A stretch of DNA of 64,000 nt from Ailanthus altissimus (Eukaryota > Streptophyta > Magnoliopsida > Sapindales > Simaroubaceae): positions 18,324,501-18,388,500 of the forward strand of contig OX327690.1 of assembly GCA_946807835.1 (NCBI GenBank), read 5' to 3'. The translations under genes and the position numbers were made by a program. A model generated the notes under the pieces. It saw only the letters and a program-made list of their open reading frames with translations. It had not been told where the DNA came from and made no database searches. Positions 46,402-57,108 of this stretch are shown here, in pieces. The first letter of the stretch is position 1, and each line of letters begins with the position of its first letter.

Positions 46402-47185
46402 ATAGTTTTAATTTTACCTTTAAATATGATTTTAATTTTATCCTCATTGAAATGTTTTTAAAAAAAAAATCTAAAGTTATCTTGTTACAAATTAATTAAT
46501 TTTAATTCTACTTAAAAAAGTAAAATTGTTAAAATTTAACATAATTTTTTTTTTACTTCTCATCTCTTTTCTTCTCTAATAATAATAATAATAATATAGA
46601 TTACAGTACATCTTATAAGTTCTCGATTCGATTCTACTCAATTTTAATGTTAAAAGAAAAGGTTTAATAGTATTTACTAAAATGCTCCCGTAAATAATGA
46701 GTTTACAGTACATCTTATAAGTTGTCGGTTCGATTCTACTCAATTTTAATGTTAAAAAAAAAGGTTTAATAGTATTTTCAGAAAAGTTAGATTTAATAGT
46801 AGCATTAAATTAAGATCCGAAAAATTTAAGAGAAATGTTAATTATGAATTTCGAAATCTATAAAATCTATGAGCGTTTTGGTAAATATTCAACATGCTGC
46901 TTGGCACATTCTATTTCTATCCCAAGAACTAACTGAGCACAAAATATTCTTCTATTAATGAGAATGTACGTTTGTTTCTACGTATATTTAATTACAAATG
47001 AAAATCGTTCAATCTAATTTATCATCATAATTCATTTTTATACAAAAATAAACAGAAAATTTCAAACAAATCTGACTTGGCATTATTAGAACCCTTCATT
47101 TTTTTTTTTTAAACCTTTTTTTGTTAGCTGTGTTAGTTGTCAACCTCCCTCCTATATTTGCTTCTCACCAACAAAAAGCACGCTC
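46402..47185. other. Intergenic, with a spaced direct repeat
   Basis: A 76-bp sequence at 46601-46676 recurs at 46703-46779 with few changes (period 102). An (AAT)n run lies at 46577-46594. No gene was recognised. The last part should hold the upstream region of the gene at 47363. Confidence 0.7.
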
Positions 47186-47193
47186 CTTAATTC

Positions 47194-47202
47194 CTTATAT
47201 AA
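47194..47202 (+). promoter_or_regulatory. TATA box of the gene at 47363
   Basis: TTATATAAC lies about 165 bp before the ATG, giving a leader of about 130 bases. Confidence 0.5.
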
Positions 47203-47362
47203 CAATAATTCTCACATAACTCTACTCGGAAATTCAAAAAAAGAAGAAGAAAAGAATTCCATTCTCTACAACATTTGATTTCCCATTTGTAGCAGAAACA
47301 AGAGAAATATAAATCCTCGAGAGCATTTTCTTCTTCTTTGTTTTTTTAAACAAGAAAGAAAA

Positions 47363-47584
47363 ATGGTGAAGGAGATAAACAAAATTTACATGCAGGAGTG
47401 GGGAGAAAGAGCACCAAGCCTTTTGATTTCTCATCAGAGATCTTCGAAAAGTCCGAAACTAGCGACCATTCTTGAAGAAGGATTTGAAGATTACGAAACT
47501 CACCAGAATATCAACTTCTTGTTTCTTGTTCCTGTTTTCCTCTCTCTTCTTTCTTATCTTCTGTTCTACAGACATTTGATGTAA
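47363..47584 (+). CDS. Small tail-anchored membrane protein, unknown function
   Basis: A 73-residue single-exon ORF. Residues 1-50 are hydrophilic and include APSLLISHQRSSKSPKLATI with LEEGFEDYE following (about residues 17-45). Residues 52-69 (NFLFLVPVFLSLLSYLLFY region) form one hydrophobic segment, followed by the short tail RHLM. The lack of a signal peptide together with this C-terminal segment predicts a tail-anchored protein with its N-terminus in the cytosol. Start context is good (A at -3, G at +4), and a TATA box lies upstream. It is transcribed away from the copia/hAT cluster and converges with the ALIS gene. I do not recognise the family. A purely chance ORF of this length with a clean membrane segment and promoter is possible but less likely. 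Confidence 0.55.
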   Translation: MVKEINKIYMQEWGERAPSLLISHQRSSKSPKLATILEEGFEDYETHQNINFLFLVPVFLSLLSYLLFYRHLM

Positions 47585-48139
47585 CTTCAATTTCCAAGCG
47601 TTATTGTACTCAAAACTTTTCTCCAAGTTATAAAAACAAAAGAAGAACATCGTTACACCATCAAAAAAAAAAATTTTTTGTTGAGAAGAACGATATTTCT
47701 TAGTACAATTGATAGGGCAATTAGGATACGACAAAATTCTACTCATCAAATTGAATTATTAATTTCAAATGTAACTTATCAGATTACGAGTTTTGATAAA
47801 GAATATACCAATACCGTTGAAATTTTGAATTTTGAAGCACAAATAATTGGAGTTGACAACAATGCATTGGTGATTTCGTACCCTCTTTTTTCTTTTCGTA
47901 TGATTTTGCTTATTATACCCGCAGCTGTAATATTATAAACTGTATTATTATAAATCGTATAATTTTGCTTACTATACCTGCAACTGTAACATTATAAACC
48001 GTATTATTATAAACCATATTTTGATTCATTTGAATATAATTTCTTTTTCAAAAAAAGTAAATATCTCAACAGAATAAAGATATAATAGGAGAATCAAAAC
48101 AGAAATGAACTCAAAATACATGTGAAGAATATACTGTCT

Positions 48140-48677
48140 TTCCAATAAACTATTGGAAGTTCCTCTTGTCCTATCATTGATACTTTCATGTAAAAACTGT
48201 TTGCCATCCCCATCCGAGGTTCAAAAGCAAGGATGACAATTTAATCTGTGATGAAGTTTAACAAGATCTTGGTACTTTTGTGCGTAATGTGCCAATTCTG
48301 AATTCATAAAACTCTGTAATATCTTCATCTGGTTACAGCGGAAACATACCACTTGTATGGAAGGACATGAGATCTCCATTCCCTCTGAGCCACTTTGTCT
48401 ACCTGTCAAACAAAATGACGAGGAAAATGACTTGACAAATATTCAACATCAGGTAGTGATGGATGCCCTATTAATTCAGTAATAATTTTCCAGTAAATAT
48501 ATGCTAGCACACGAGGCTTGGAGCTAATGAACACGGCTATAATTTTACAATTTCAAATTTTTCATGAGGATCCCCAAGTGACTTTCTCTGTTACATTTTG
48601 AAAAAAAATTAAAGATGTCACATGAATGTGAAAAATAGGTTGTGACCTTGTAGTAACTTGTAATATCATAAGCAACA
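48140..48677 (-). other. Probable 3' untranslated region of the ALIS gene
   Basis: Sequence after the ALIS stop codon. A possible donor (CTACAAG|GTCACAAC, about 48652) and acceptor (TTGACAG|GTAGACAAAG, about 48404) could define a 3' UTR intron. A 62-residue ORF (48221-48409) with CFRCNQ-type residues lies in the downstream piece. I do not recognise it, and joining it to the last full-length ALIS exon would give an immediate stop. Confidence 0.35.
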
Positions 48678-51600
48678 TCACCCGGAAATACTTTTTGGAT
48701 TCCATGAAATATAAGCTGCTTCACTATAAGGCCTGAAAATAAAGGTAAAGGATCAGCACATTGGATTTGTTTCCACTTTCCACAATGAAGTAATAAACAG
48801 TGTGTCCATAATCTTTTGACAAGTATGAGTATGTCTTATCAGAAGGGTTAGGCAAAGATGATATGGTTTCCATATTACTGCATTCATAGAACAATATCAA
48901 TCAACAAAGAAAAAGGGACTTAAGAAGTAATAAATGAACATTATCCCAGGATCGAGTGCGACAGTGCAGAACTAATATCGCCATAAAACCTAACTAATCG
49001 AGAAATAGAAAATTTCACAGCAAATACTATATACTATAATAAAGATATCTGTATTAAAATTTACTCCAACCTACTGTCTACATTATAACAAAAAAGAATA
49101 ATAAAATAGGGTAAAAAAAACCATTTGAATGATAAATTGTTTTAGAAAGATCCCTGAGACCTGCTGGTGAATGCATACATTCTGTGTTTCAGATGGGTAA
49201 CAAGATCAATATGCAGAGAATTCACCAAGTTATGATGGATATACTACCTTGGATATTTCACATGAAGCAGCATAAAGACAAGAGAGACAATGATTGAAGA
49301 AGAACCAACAAAGACATAGGTAACACCAAGGAAGTCATTCTTTCCGCCCAACCAGCTTGATGTTGAAAGCACAAGCTTCTTTTTCCCACCAAAACTGTAA
49401 GTGTTGTAGTTGTTCATCAGTTGAACTACTAACACATCACCTGCATCTAGATCTTCTTCAATTCTTCCATAAAGTTTCCGGAAGCTAGGGAGAGCAGCAG
49501 TACGCATCCATACTATAAGGTCCTCTTGATCACTTAGCTAAGTAGATGCAAACCCACCCACCAAAAGCCAACGGGAGCAAGAAAAGATAACCATATTAGA
49601 GAGCTAAGCTTTAGATGAACAGATCATACAAGAAATAAGTTCTATCAACAGATTAAGAACTGGTTTCTGCCTTTTCAGCATATAGCACATGTAAAATAAT
49701 GCAAGATACATAAGGTCTGGGAAGCGATAGATATTATTGGCAAGGAGATTATTTCATTTGTAAATCCAGATTATACATCCAATCTTGTATCAGCATATGT
49801 CCTTAATCCCAAGATGAAGGACAAGTAAACTAGGCCACTTGAGGTACTGGGTCCAACACATGTTTCTGTGATGCTGCCACTCTCACAAACTTCTAAGCTA
49901 ACTATGAGAAATTTGTATAATTACTATACTTCTAAATTTGTGCCATTTTTCTATCACGTGACCAATAATATTCACAAACCAACTGAATTTTAAGTTTTGC
50001 ACTTAATTTTAGTGATACTAACTACTGTTTTCTTTTTAATATGTTCGGTGAATCCAGGACACAGTTTATAAGGATATTGATGAAAACATAAGAAAATTTT
50101 CCACGAGTCTGAAAGTAAGTTGGATATGGAAAGTCATTGCAAGTAATTTATGACAATTTTCACGAATAAAGAATCAGCAAGAAAAATGGAATCCAAGTCC
50201 TACACTTAAAAAATTTACAGTACAAACTTACAGGAACACTTTGATCTAGACTTCCGCCACCAATCAAGGTTCCATTCTGGAAATTGAAGGGATATACTTT
50301 CTTTCCAAATTTGTGGTCACGGTCACTTTTCCAAGCAATGTTCTTCCGATTCATAGTCAATTCTGTTCTCTCACGAATAAATTTAAACGTATCATTGAAC
50401 AAACTCCAGGATATCAACCCACAAGGGACAATCGGGAGACCATTATAGGAGTCTTCAGGTTTACAGGAACTTGTATCATTGTACTTCAGTCCATGCAAGA
50501 GCTGCTGATCGCTTCTACTTTTTACATACCTGAAAAACACCCGGCAGTCTATTTAAAATGAAAGAGACAAACCTCAGAAACATAAATGACAATGAAGGGT
50601 GCATGATTATTAAAGTTTAGGTCACCAAATGCAAAACTAGCGCATGAAATCCCTCAATAGCTCCCTTATACTAATTTATGGGATCAGCAGCAGACTTGTG
50701 TGGTTGATCAAAACCCATGCAACAAGTCCATCATTATATTGGAATTGAAGTCAAAACCCTTACCGTCGGTGATTTTGATAGTAGTTATCAAGTTGATAAT
50801 AGATGTAAATTGGAGCTTTCATATATTTGTGAACCTACAAGGCAAGTTATGAGTGGAGTAAACAAATTTGAAAAAGAAAAGTAAAAGTACAAATGAAAGT
50901 TATTACAGTGAATAGAAATTTCCATGACAGCCAGAATATAAATAAATAAAATTTTTTAAAGAGAGGTCATCTAGTAAATGGTTGAAGATCTAGGCTACAT
51001 CCCCTTACAGAATAAATACTTTACCAACTTGCTCTCAATATCTTCCCGATATTATAATCAAAATAAGGAGCATTAAAATTGCAACCTTTCTGCTCATAAA
51101 AGAAGAAATTTCACCCCATTCTGCATGATCCTAACCACTCACTCCAAACTATCTAATTGTAATTTGAAAAGTTTTGAATCTACATGATGATTAAGATAGT
51201 TGGGGAACTTGTGACGGTGGAATGCACTGTTATGGATTGTGAAAGCTTCAAACAGAGCAAGGAAAAATAATCGCCGAGAGAGAGAGAGGGAAAACAAAAA
51301 ATAGCAATTCATTTGGACGAAGCCATCCTTCAAATCTTTATGAAGATTCATAAATGAAATGCGCTTTCAAATGTCTCAATAATTTTCCTACTAAAGATGA
51401 AATCAAGGCCAATAGAAAAAAATTAACCTTTAAGAAACGAGTACAGTTTTTGGAGATTGAGCTATCTTTGATATATAACACCTTATTGCTTCTGAATTCC
51501 TCAGGTATGCATTCTGTATCATACCGCTCCACAATTTCAATAACCTATCAAGCATACATGAAATAATTATTATTATTATAAGGCATACACTCGGCATAAA

Positions 51601-52331
51601 GCAAATAGCAGCAGCATTATATGGTAAAAAGCAAATAAAAGAAGATTTACACTGTGAGAAGTACGAAGAGTGACCAGCCCAATGGGAATGAAAATGCCAC
51701 CCATCAATAAGAACGTAGTAATAACCTGCAGACAAGACATCAAGATCACTATGTACAATAACCAATTATAGTTGGGAAAACAAGAACATACAAGTTTTGG
51801 ATCACTCACCCAGGCTGGTGTTAATACAGGTTTACAAGCCGGGAGACTTTGTTGTGTAAACTGATAGAAAGCTACAAAATGACATAATAAGATATATTAT
51901 ATAGTGACAAGATAAAATGTAGCAATATTATATAATATAACTAACATACTGATAAAGTGCCAAGGACCTATCTTCCAAGGAGGACATCTAAGTTACAAAA
52001 AGTAACAAAATATATGAAAATACACTGTTAGAAAAACTCCCAAATACTTCCTTTACGGCGCACTGAAAACGTGTGTGAATGTACTAAGAGGCATTAAAAG
52101 GGTCCTCAAATAACCAAAGTTTTCTTTTCTATCTTTCTTTTACGACTTCACCAGAAACTACTCTTTTAGTTGTGATGTAGTATAACAATTCCTTTCATTG
52201 GATGAAAGCCACAACATATGAATTAAAATTAGTAAAGACCATACAGAATCACCTTTTGATCGCCGTGATTGCATAGGGTTTGTTCGGGCTCCCCCAGCAT
52301 TTGCCGAGGTACTCCCACAATCCACCTCCAT
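48678..52331 (-). CDS. ALIS: ALA-interacting subunit (CDC50/LEM3 family), flippase beta subunit
   Basis: Coding exons: 52331-52253, 51871-51810, 51725-51651, 51544-51428, 50834-50764, 50529-50232, 49537-49248, 48732-48678; all introns GT-AG. They join in frame to 1047 nt (348 residues), about the family's usual length. The protein partners P4-ATPases (ALA type) that flip phospholipids to the cytosolic leaflet, aiding their folding, ER exit and activity. Features: cytosolic N-terminus; FTQQSLPACKPVLTPAW (31-47); TM1 about 47-67 (WVITTFLLMGGIFIPIG); large lumenal domain with Cys84, Cys106, Cys157 and Cys171, the family's two disulfides; glycosylation sequons such as N152DT, N180DT and N220GT; NYYQNHRRYVKSRSDQQL; NNIAWKSD-like block; FQNGTLIGGG; TSSWLGGKNDFLG; TM2 about 303-325; tail YISWNPKSISG. 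Start chosen at the first Met after the UTR acceptor. No frame damage was seen, so it is probably functional. Confidence 0.95.
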
Positions 52332-53010
52332 TAATTGTAATTTCCAGCTATATATGTGCCGCTCCAAACACACACCGATAACAATTCCAAAAGAAACTTC
52401 TCTATATGCATATACAATCTGTAGCGGAGATGCAAAAGTTACTTCTTTTATAATATGCCAATTGAAAAGAATAAAAATAAACAAGTTCATTGTGTTAAGA
52501 TACAAATCAAACAGAGAAAGAGATACAACACGAATCGAGATATAAATCTCTCTCTATCGTATATTTTTATAAGGCAAAGTTACAGGACTATGCTAATTCA
52601 TACTCTAGCTCGATAGAGTAATAATGAACAATCGGAGAATTTACAAGTTTAGTTCTCCCATTTTCTTGGCAACCAAACAAGCGTAAGAATTTAAGAGAGA
52701 AACGAAAATCGCACCGAGATTTTCAACTGGAGAGCCGTTGACCATAATGTTAGCCAGCTAGGGTAATGAATCGAATGAATCGGAACCAAATTAAGTGAAA
52801 GAAGGGAAGAAATAGAGTAAAAAAAATGATTCTATTTTTGAAAAAATAAAGAATGTGAAATTAGGAAATAGAAGAGGGAAAAGAAGTGTGTAAATTTTTA
52901 ATTTACCTGGCAAGTGGAGAGAGATTGAGATTGGGATTGCTTATGCTTATGAAGTGGGAATTGGAATCTAAGCTTGGCTTTGCTTTTGTCTTTCGACGAA
53001 GGATCTTTCT
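52332..53010 (-). promoter_or_regulatory. 5' leader and leader intron of the ALIS gene
   Basis: The minus strand has a CT-rich leader ending TTGCCAG|GTAAAT (donor at 52906) and an acceptor GCTACAG|ATTG (exon resuming at 52418), implying a 488-bp intron in the 5' UTR before the ATG at 52331. Introns in the leader are common in plant housekeeping genes and often raise expression. The transcription start is probably near 53000, without a clear TATA box. All of this is inferred from splice-site sequence only. Confidence 0.45.
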
Positions 53011-53099
53011 TTTTTTTTTTTGGTTAAATTAATCGTGTGTTACAAAGAAAGACAAAGACGACTACTTAATGAAGGATAACGGAAAAACCCGACTGCTTA

Positions 53100-54460
53100 C
53101 GCTCCCTTTGTCACAGGCACGGCCCATCAATTTCGGTTCAAACGGGTCGTGGTTTTTGGACCGATACAGTATAAAAAACCGTTGTGTTGCACCGATTTAG
53201 ACACGACAACTTAGCTCATGAGCACAACTCGTTGTCGTATTACGTCGTGCCGACACTGCAGGCAGGCAGGCAGGCTTAATGAATCGTGCTCGCAAGGGTT
53301 TGATAGACCATTACTTTATTTTATTTTATTTTTAAAATATTTTTAAAAAAATAAATAAATAATATTTTTTTTTTTAAATAAACAGAAAACTTTTTATAAA
53401 AATTTAAAAATTGTTTACAGCTTTTATTAAAAGACCGACCTATGAATAACTGTTGATCAACGGTTGTAGGTATGTATAAAATGACACTTATGATTTGTAC
53501 ATTTTCTAATTCTCTCTTTTATATATTTTTTTTCAACTTTTAACTTAACTCAAATTTTTTTTTAATCTTTATCAACTTTTTAAAATTATTTTAGCTTTTT
53601 TTAAAAATTAAAATCTATCAAATTATTTTTTTAATTTTTAATTTTAATTCTTTCAATTACAAATTCTCAATACAATTATTTTTTTATTTTTAAAATTTTA
53701 TTCATCTAATTTTAAAATTATAAATTATTATAAAATAAATTCTCAACCACTCTAAAATAATAATAATAACATTTATTCTTAACCGTACTAAGATAGTGAC
53801 AATAAAAATTTATTGCAAGTACAACTTGCACAACATAACAATTCAATGAAAATAATTTTAAATCATTATATAGTCATAAGTTCAATACAAATAATTAATA
53901 ATTATATTATAAAATTGTGTTGTAAATATTGTAACCAAATCTTGACTTATACTAATTTTTCTAACTTAGCGCACATTTATCGGCATGCTGTGAATTGTAT
54001 GGATCATTGAAAAATTTTACTTTGAGATTTAATAATTAAATTATGTTATTTTATTTTTAAATTTAGTATTAATTTATTTAACTTATGTTTTAAAATTTTT
54101 ATTTAAATTATTGTGTTAGTCTAGTGAAAATCATTCCAACTTTTACCATTTTTAAATTCGAAAAATATAAATAAAAGCGTTGTATTGGTCTAGTAGTTGG
54201 TATAAGAAAAATAATTATAAATTTTAAAAATTAAAAAAATAAATAAAATATCTAAAAAATTAAATAAAAATAATAATAAATAGAAAAGGCACAACCTGTG
54301 AACTTATTCGCATCGAGCCTATAATGGGTGCACGAGTCATTGTGGGCTTGTGCCAACACATGACCTATTTACATGCTCATGTTGGCTACAATCCAACACG
54401 TATCGTGCCATGTTGGGTTAGTCCGCCCAATTTATTTGTCATCTCTATTCACAACTCATA
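53100..54460 (+). mobile_element. hAT transposon remnant
   Basis: Both subterminal regions hold the CACGGCCC/CGTGCC, GGGCTTGTGCC and GGCACGA words typical of this hAT group (53110-53290 and 54290-54430). The right end reads TTTGTCATCTCTA, a hAT-like terminus. The matching left end is missing. Between them lies a BED-type zinc finger remnant. The middle and C-terminal transposase (including the dimerisation region) are absent, so the element is a deletion derivative. Confidence 0.55.
53813..54010 (+). pseudogene. BED zinc finger of a hAT transposase
   Basis: The reading ends CCKYCNQILTYTNFSNLAHI, YRHAVNCMDH. The C-x2-C pair followed by H-x3-H and C fits the BED finger that opens plant hAT transposases and binds transposon ends. 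The first 30 residues are not conserved, and the frame stops right after the finger. Confidence 0.6.
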
Positions 54461-55029
54461 ACCCTATTTTCTATATTTTTAATAAATAATATATCGCAAT
54501 ATTTTTTTTAAAAAAAGTTTTTCATATCATAAATAGGTAGAAAAAATATTTTTAAAACATAAATTATTATTTATAAATCATACATGATTGGATTACATAA
54601 AGTATAAATTAATTAATAATATTAAATATTTATTTTAAATTATATAAAATTAGTAATAAAATTTTATATTACTGTTCATTCAAGTGGAGGAATTATGCAT
54701 AGATGTGTTTTGTTTTAGCAAAAGTTGAGTTCATAGTAATAAAGCTCATGATCACCAGGATAGCTCTGCATTTCCCATAACATGCTCTTCGCTCATTAAT
54801 CAAGGCTCATTTTTCCACTCAGATTCCTTTACTTTCTTGCCATCTGAACAAGGTTACTCACCACCCACTCTTTTTCTCTCTTAAACCTCTGCAAAAATCC
54901 ACAACATCTTCAACAAATACATGCAAGATACATTCTTTATGGCTTTCATCAAAACCTACCTTTGTCTTTAAAAGATTGACTCGTGCTAATCTTGGGCTCC
55001 TCAATCTCTCCCAACACGTTTTTAATGAT

Positions 55030-55431
55030 AAGTGTATTATGTGCACTACCTAATATTAGGTATAAATACATTATGGCCAATATCTTTTATCATTCTCACT
55101 AACTTCTTATCTTCATTATTAAAAAATAATGCTCATTAAATGTAATTCAACTAAACCATATTCATGAATATGGGGTGGCATTTTTGATGGAAAAATACCT
55201 ATAAATAGAATACTTGATTACGTCCCTAAATCATCCAATCTTATTCAAGACACACATATATCATCAGTAGAGATTGTGAAGATTTAAAAGAGTTTAATCA
55301 TCTCTTCAGATTATTGAAAAATGACTTTAATGGCAGGAGGTATGTTTAATCCATTTTTTAAATTCTACATTGATCTATATGCTTTTAAAGTTACTTCAAG
55401 CATGTTTAGATCACTTAAAGTTAGTATAACA
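55030..55431 (+). repeat. 5' LTR of the copia element (left border approximate)
   Basis: Contains a TATA-like CCTATAAATAG (about 55198-55208), a leader with 'gagattgtgaag', and ends ATAACA two bases before the primer-binding site. Confidence 0.55.
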
Positions 55432-55433
55432 GT

Positions 55434-55445
55434 TGGAATCAGAGT
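55434..55445 (+). other. Primer-binding site (initiator tRNA-Met)
   Basis: TGGAATCAGAGT differs from TGGTATCAGAGC at two positions and lies right after the LTR end. Confidence 0.75.
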
Positions 55446-56784
55446 CATAGTTGTCTTTACTTTGAATGATATGCAATCTGAAAATTTTAAAAGTTATGGC
55501 CGAATTTTGTTTTGATCAAAACTCATTATTTTGATGTTTTATGAAGCAAAATGATATTATAAATCATTATAAAATTAAATTTTGAGTATTTTGCAATTTG
55601 AAACGTCAAAATCGGAGTTAAAATAAGAGAGATATGATCACAATACTAAAACGGGTCAAATATGGGTTGCGGGTCTGCAACCGAGTCAAAAAGACCCGGT
55701 AGGTTGAAGATGACTGGTTAATTTCATTATCCTCTATCTTTTGTAAATTGTGTTTTAACCCTAAACTTATAGATATTTATAATTAAACCCCTAAAGTATT
55801 ACATAATTTCAATTTGGCCCTTATAGATTTTATTGAGTTTAATATGACCCTTACAGTATACAGTATTTTCTAATATACTCATGCAAATTTGGTTTATTGT
55901 AATTAGTTCTCAAATATTTTGGTAATTATATTTTTACCATAATACTTTGATAGTTTTACATATAGTCCCAGTTAATTTGAGTATTTTAGGTCAAACTCTA
56001 AAAATTTATGTATAATTATAGTTTGACTATAAAGTTTCATAAAATGTGTAAATAACTTCCTATATCACTCAATTTTAGTGTCTTTATGTGTTACTTTCAT
56101 ATTTAATTTTGCAAGTATCATTCTAGTTATGTATTGATATATGCAAATTTTGTATGAATAATTCATAAATTTGGTATTTTTGTAAAGATCAATTTATGAA
56201 TTAAAATTTTAAATATTTATGTGCTTAAATTATGTTAATTTTTGTATGTATAATTTATTGTTTCATTATACATATAATTTGAGTAGTACATAAATTAAAA
56301 TTATGTTCATATTTATAAATAATACTTATTTTTGTATTTATTTTATATGAACAATTGTGAATAAAATTAAATGTCTAGTGATCCATATAATTTTAATTAA
56401 TTAGGGAGTAGCCACAGCATCTTTAATTATACAAAATTATATATTTTGATCACATATAGAAAATGACATTAATTGTGATTAATCATATTAAGTGTAGTAG
56501 ATTTTATCCCACAAGAATTTTTATTACATTTGTATGATTAATTAGGATGAATATTAAATTATATATCCTAATTTACCCACATAAATTAGGAAAAATAACA
56601 TAATTTGATAGTTTTTATCATAAAAATAAATGGATCTAATTGAATTAAAACTTTAGCCCACAAGCAAGTTTTATGTCATTAGATTTATAATTTTTATAAC
56701 ATGATTTAAATTGGTAAAACATAATATATGTTTATTAATCTCAATATTTAATTATAAACATGTTTGTTTATTTTTTATGCAGTT

Positions 56785-57108
56785 ATGCAAATTGTGAATT
56801 TCTCTGATATTAAGTGCGATATTCTTGAACTTAAAGGTGATAATTATAAATTTTGGAATGAGAGAATTATTGTCCATTTAGGGTAGATGGATATTGATTA
56901 TGCTATTGGGAAAGACGAACCATCTATTACTACTACTAGCACTAGAGACTCTTTATTAACGATGGGAGCGATCTAATCGCCTTAATATAATGTTTATAAA
57001 GACCAAAATCTCTATTAGTATTTGTGGTTCAGTCGATCAACATATTAATGTTCGAGCTTTATTGAAGGCTATTGATGAATAATTTGAGGCTTTAGTGAAG
57101 GCACTTGT
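56785..57108 (+). pseudogene. Copia gag, N-terminal part
   Basis: Starts MQIVNFSDIKCDILELKGDN, then YKFWNERIIVHLG, stop, MDIDYAIGKDEP. This is the copia gag opening (LxGxNYxxWxxxxxxxL ... DYAI). Several stops follow. The reading is cut by the solo LTR at 57109. Confidence 0.85.

Noticed and set aside
48221..48409. 62-residue ORF as an alternative last exon of ALIS
   Set aside because: Splicing from the last full exon at 49248 into the acceptor near 48404 gives an immediate stop, whereas the exon at 48678-48732 gives the expected family C-terminus.
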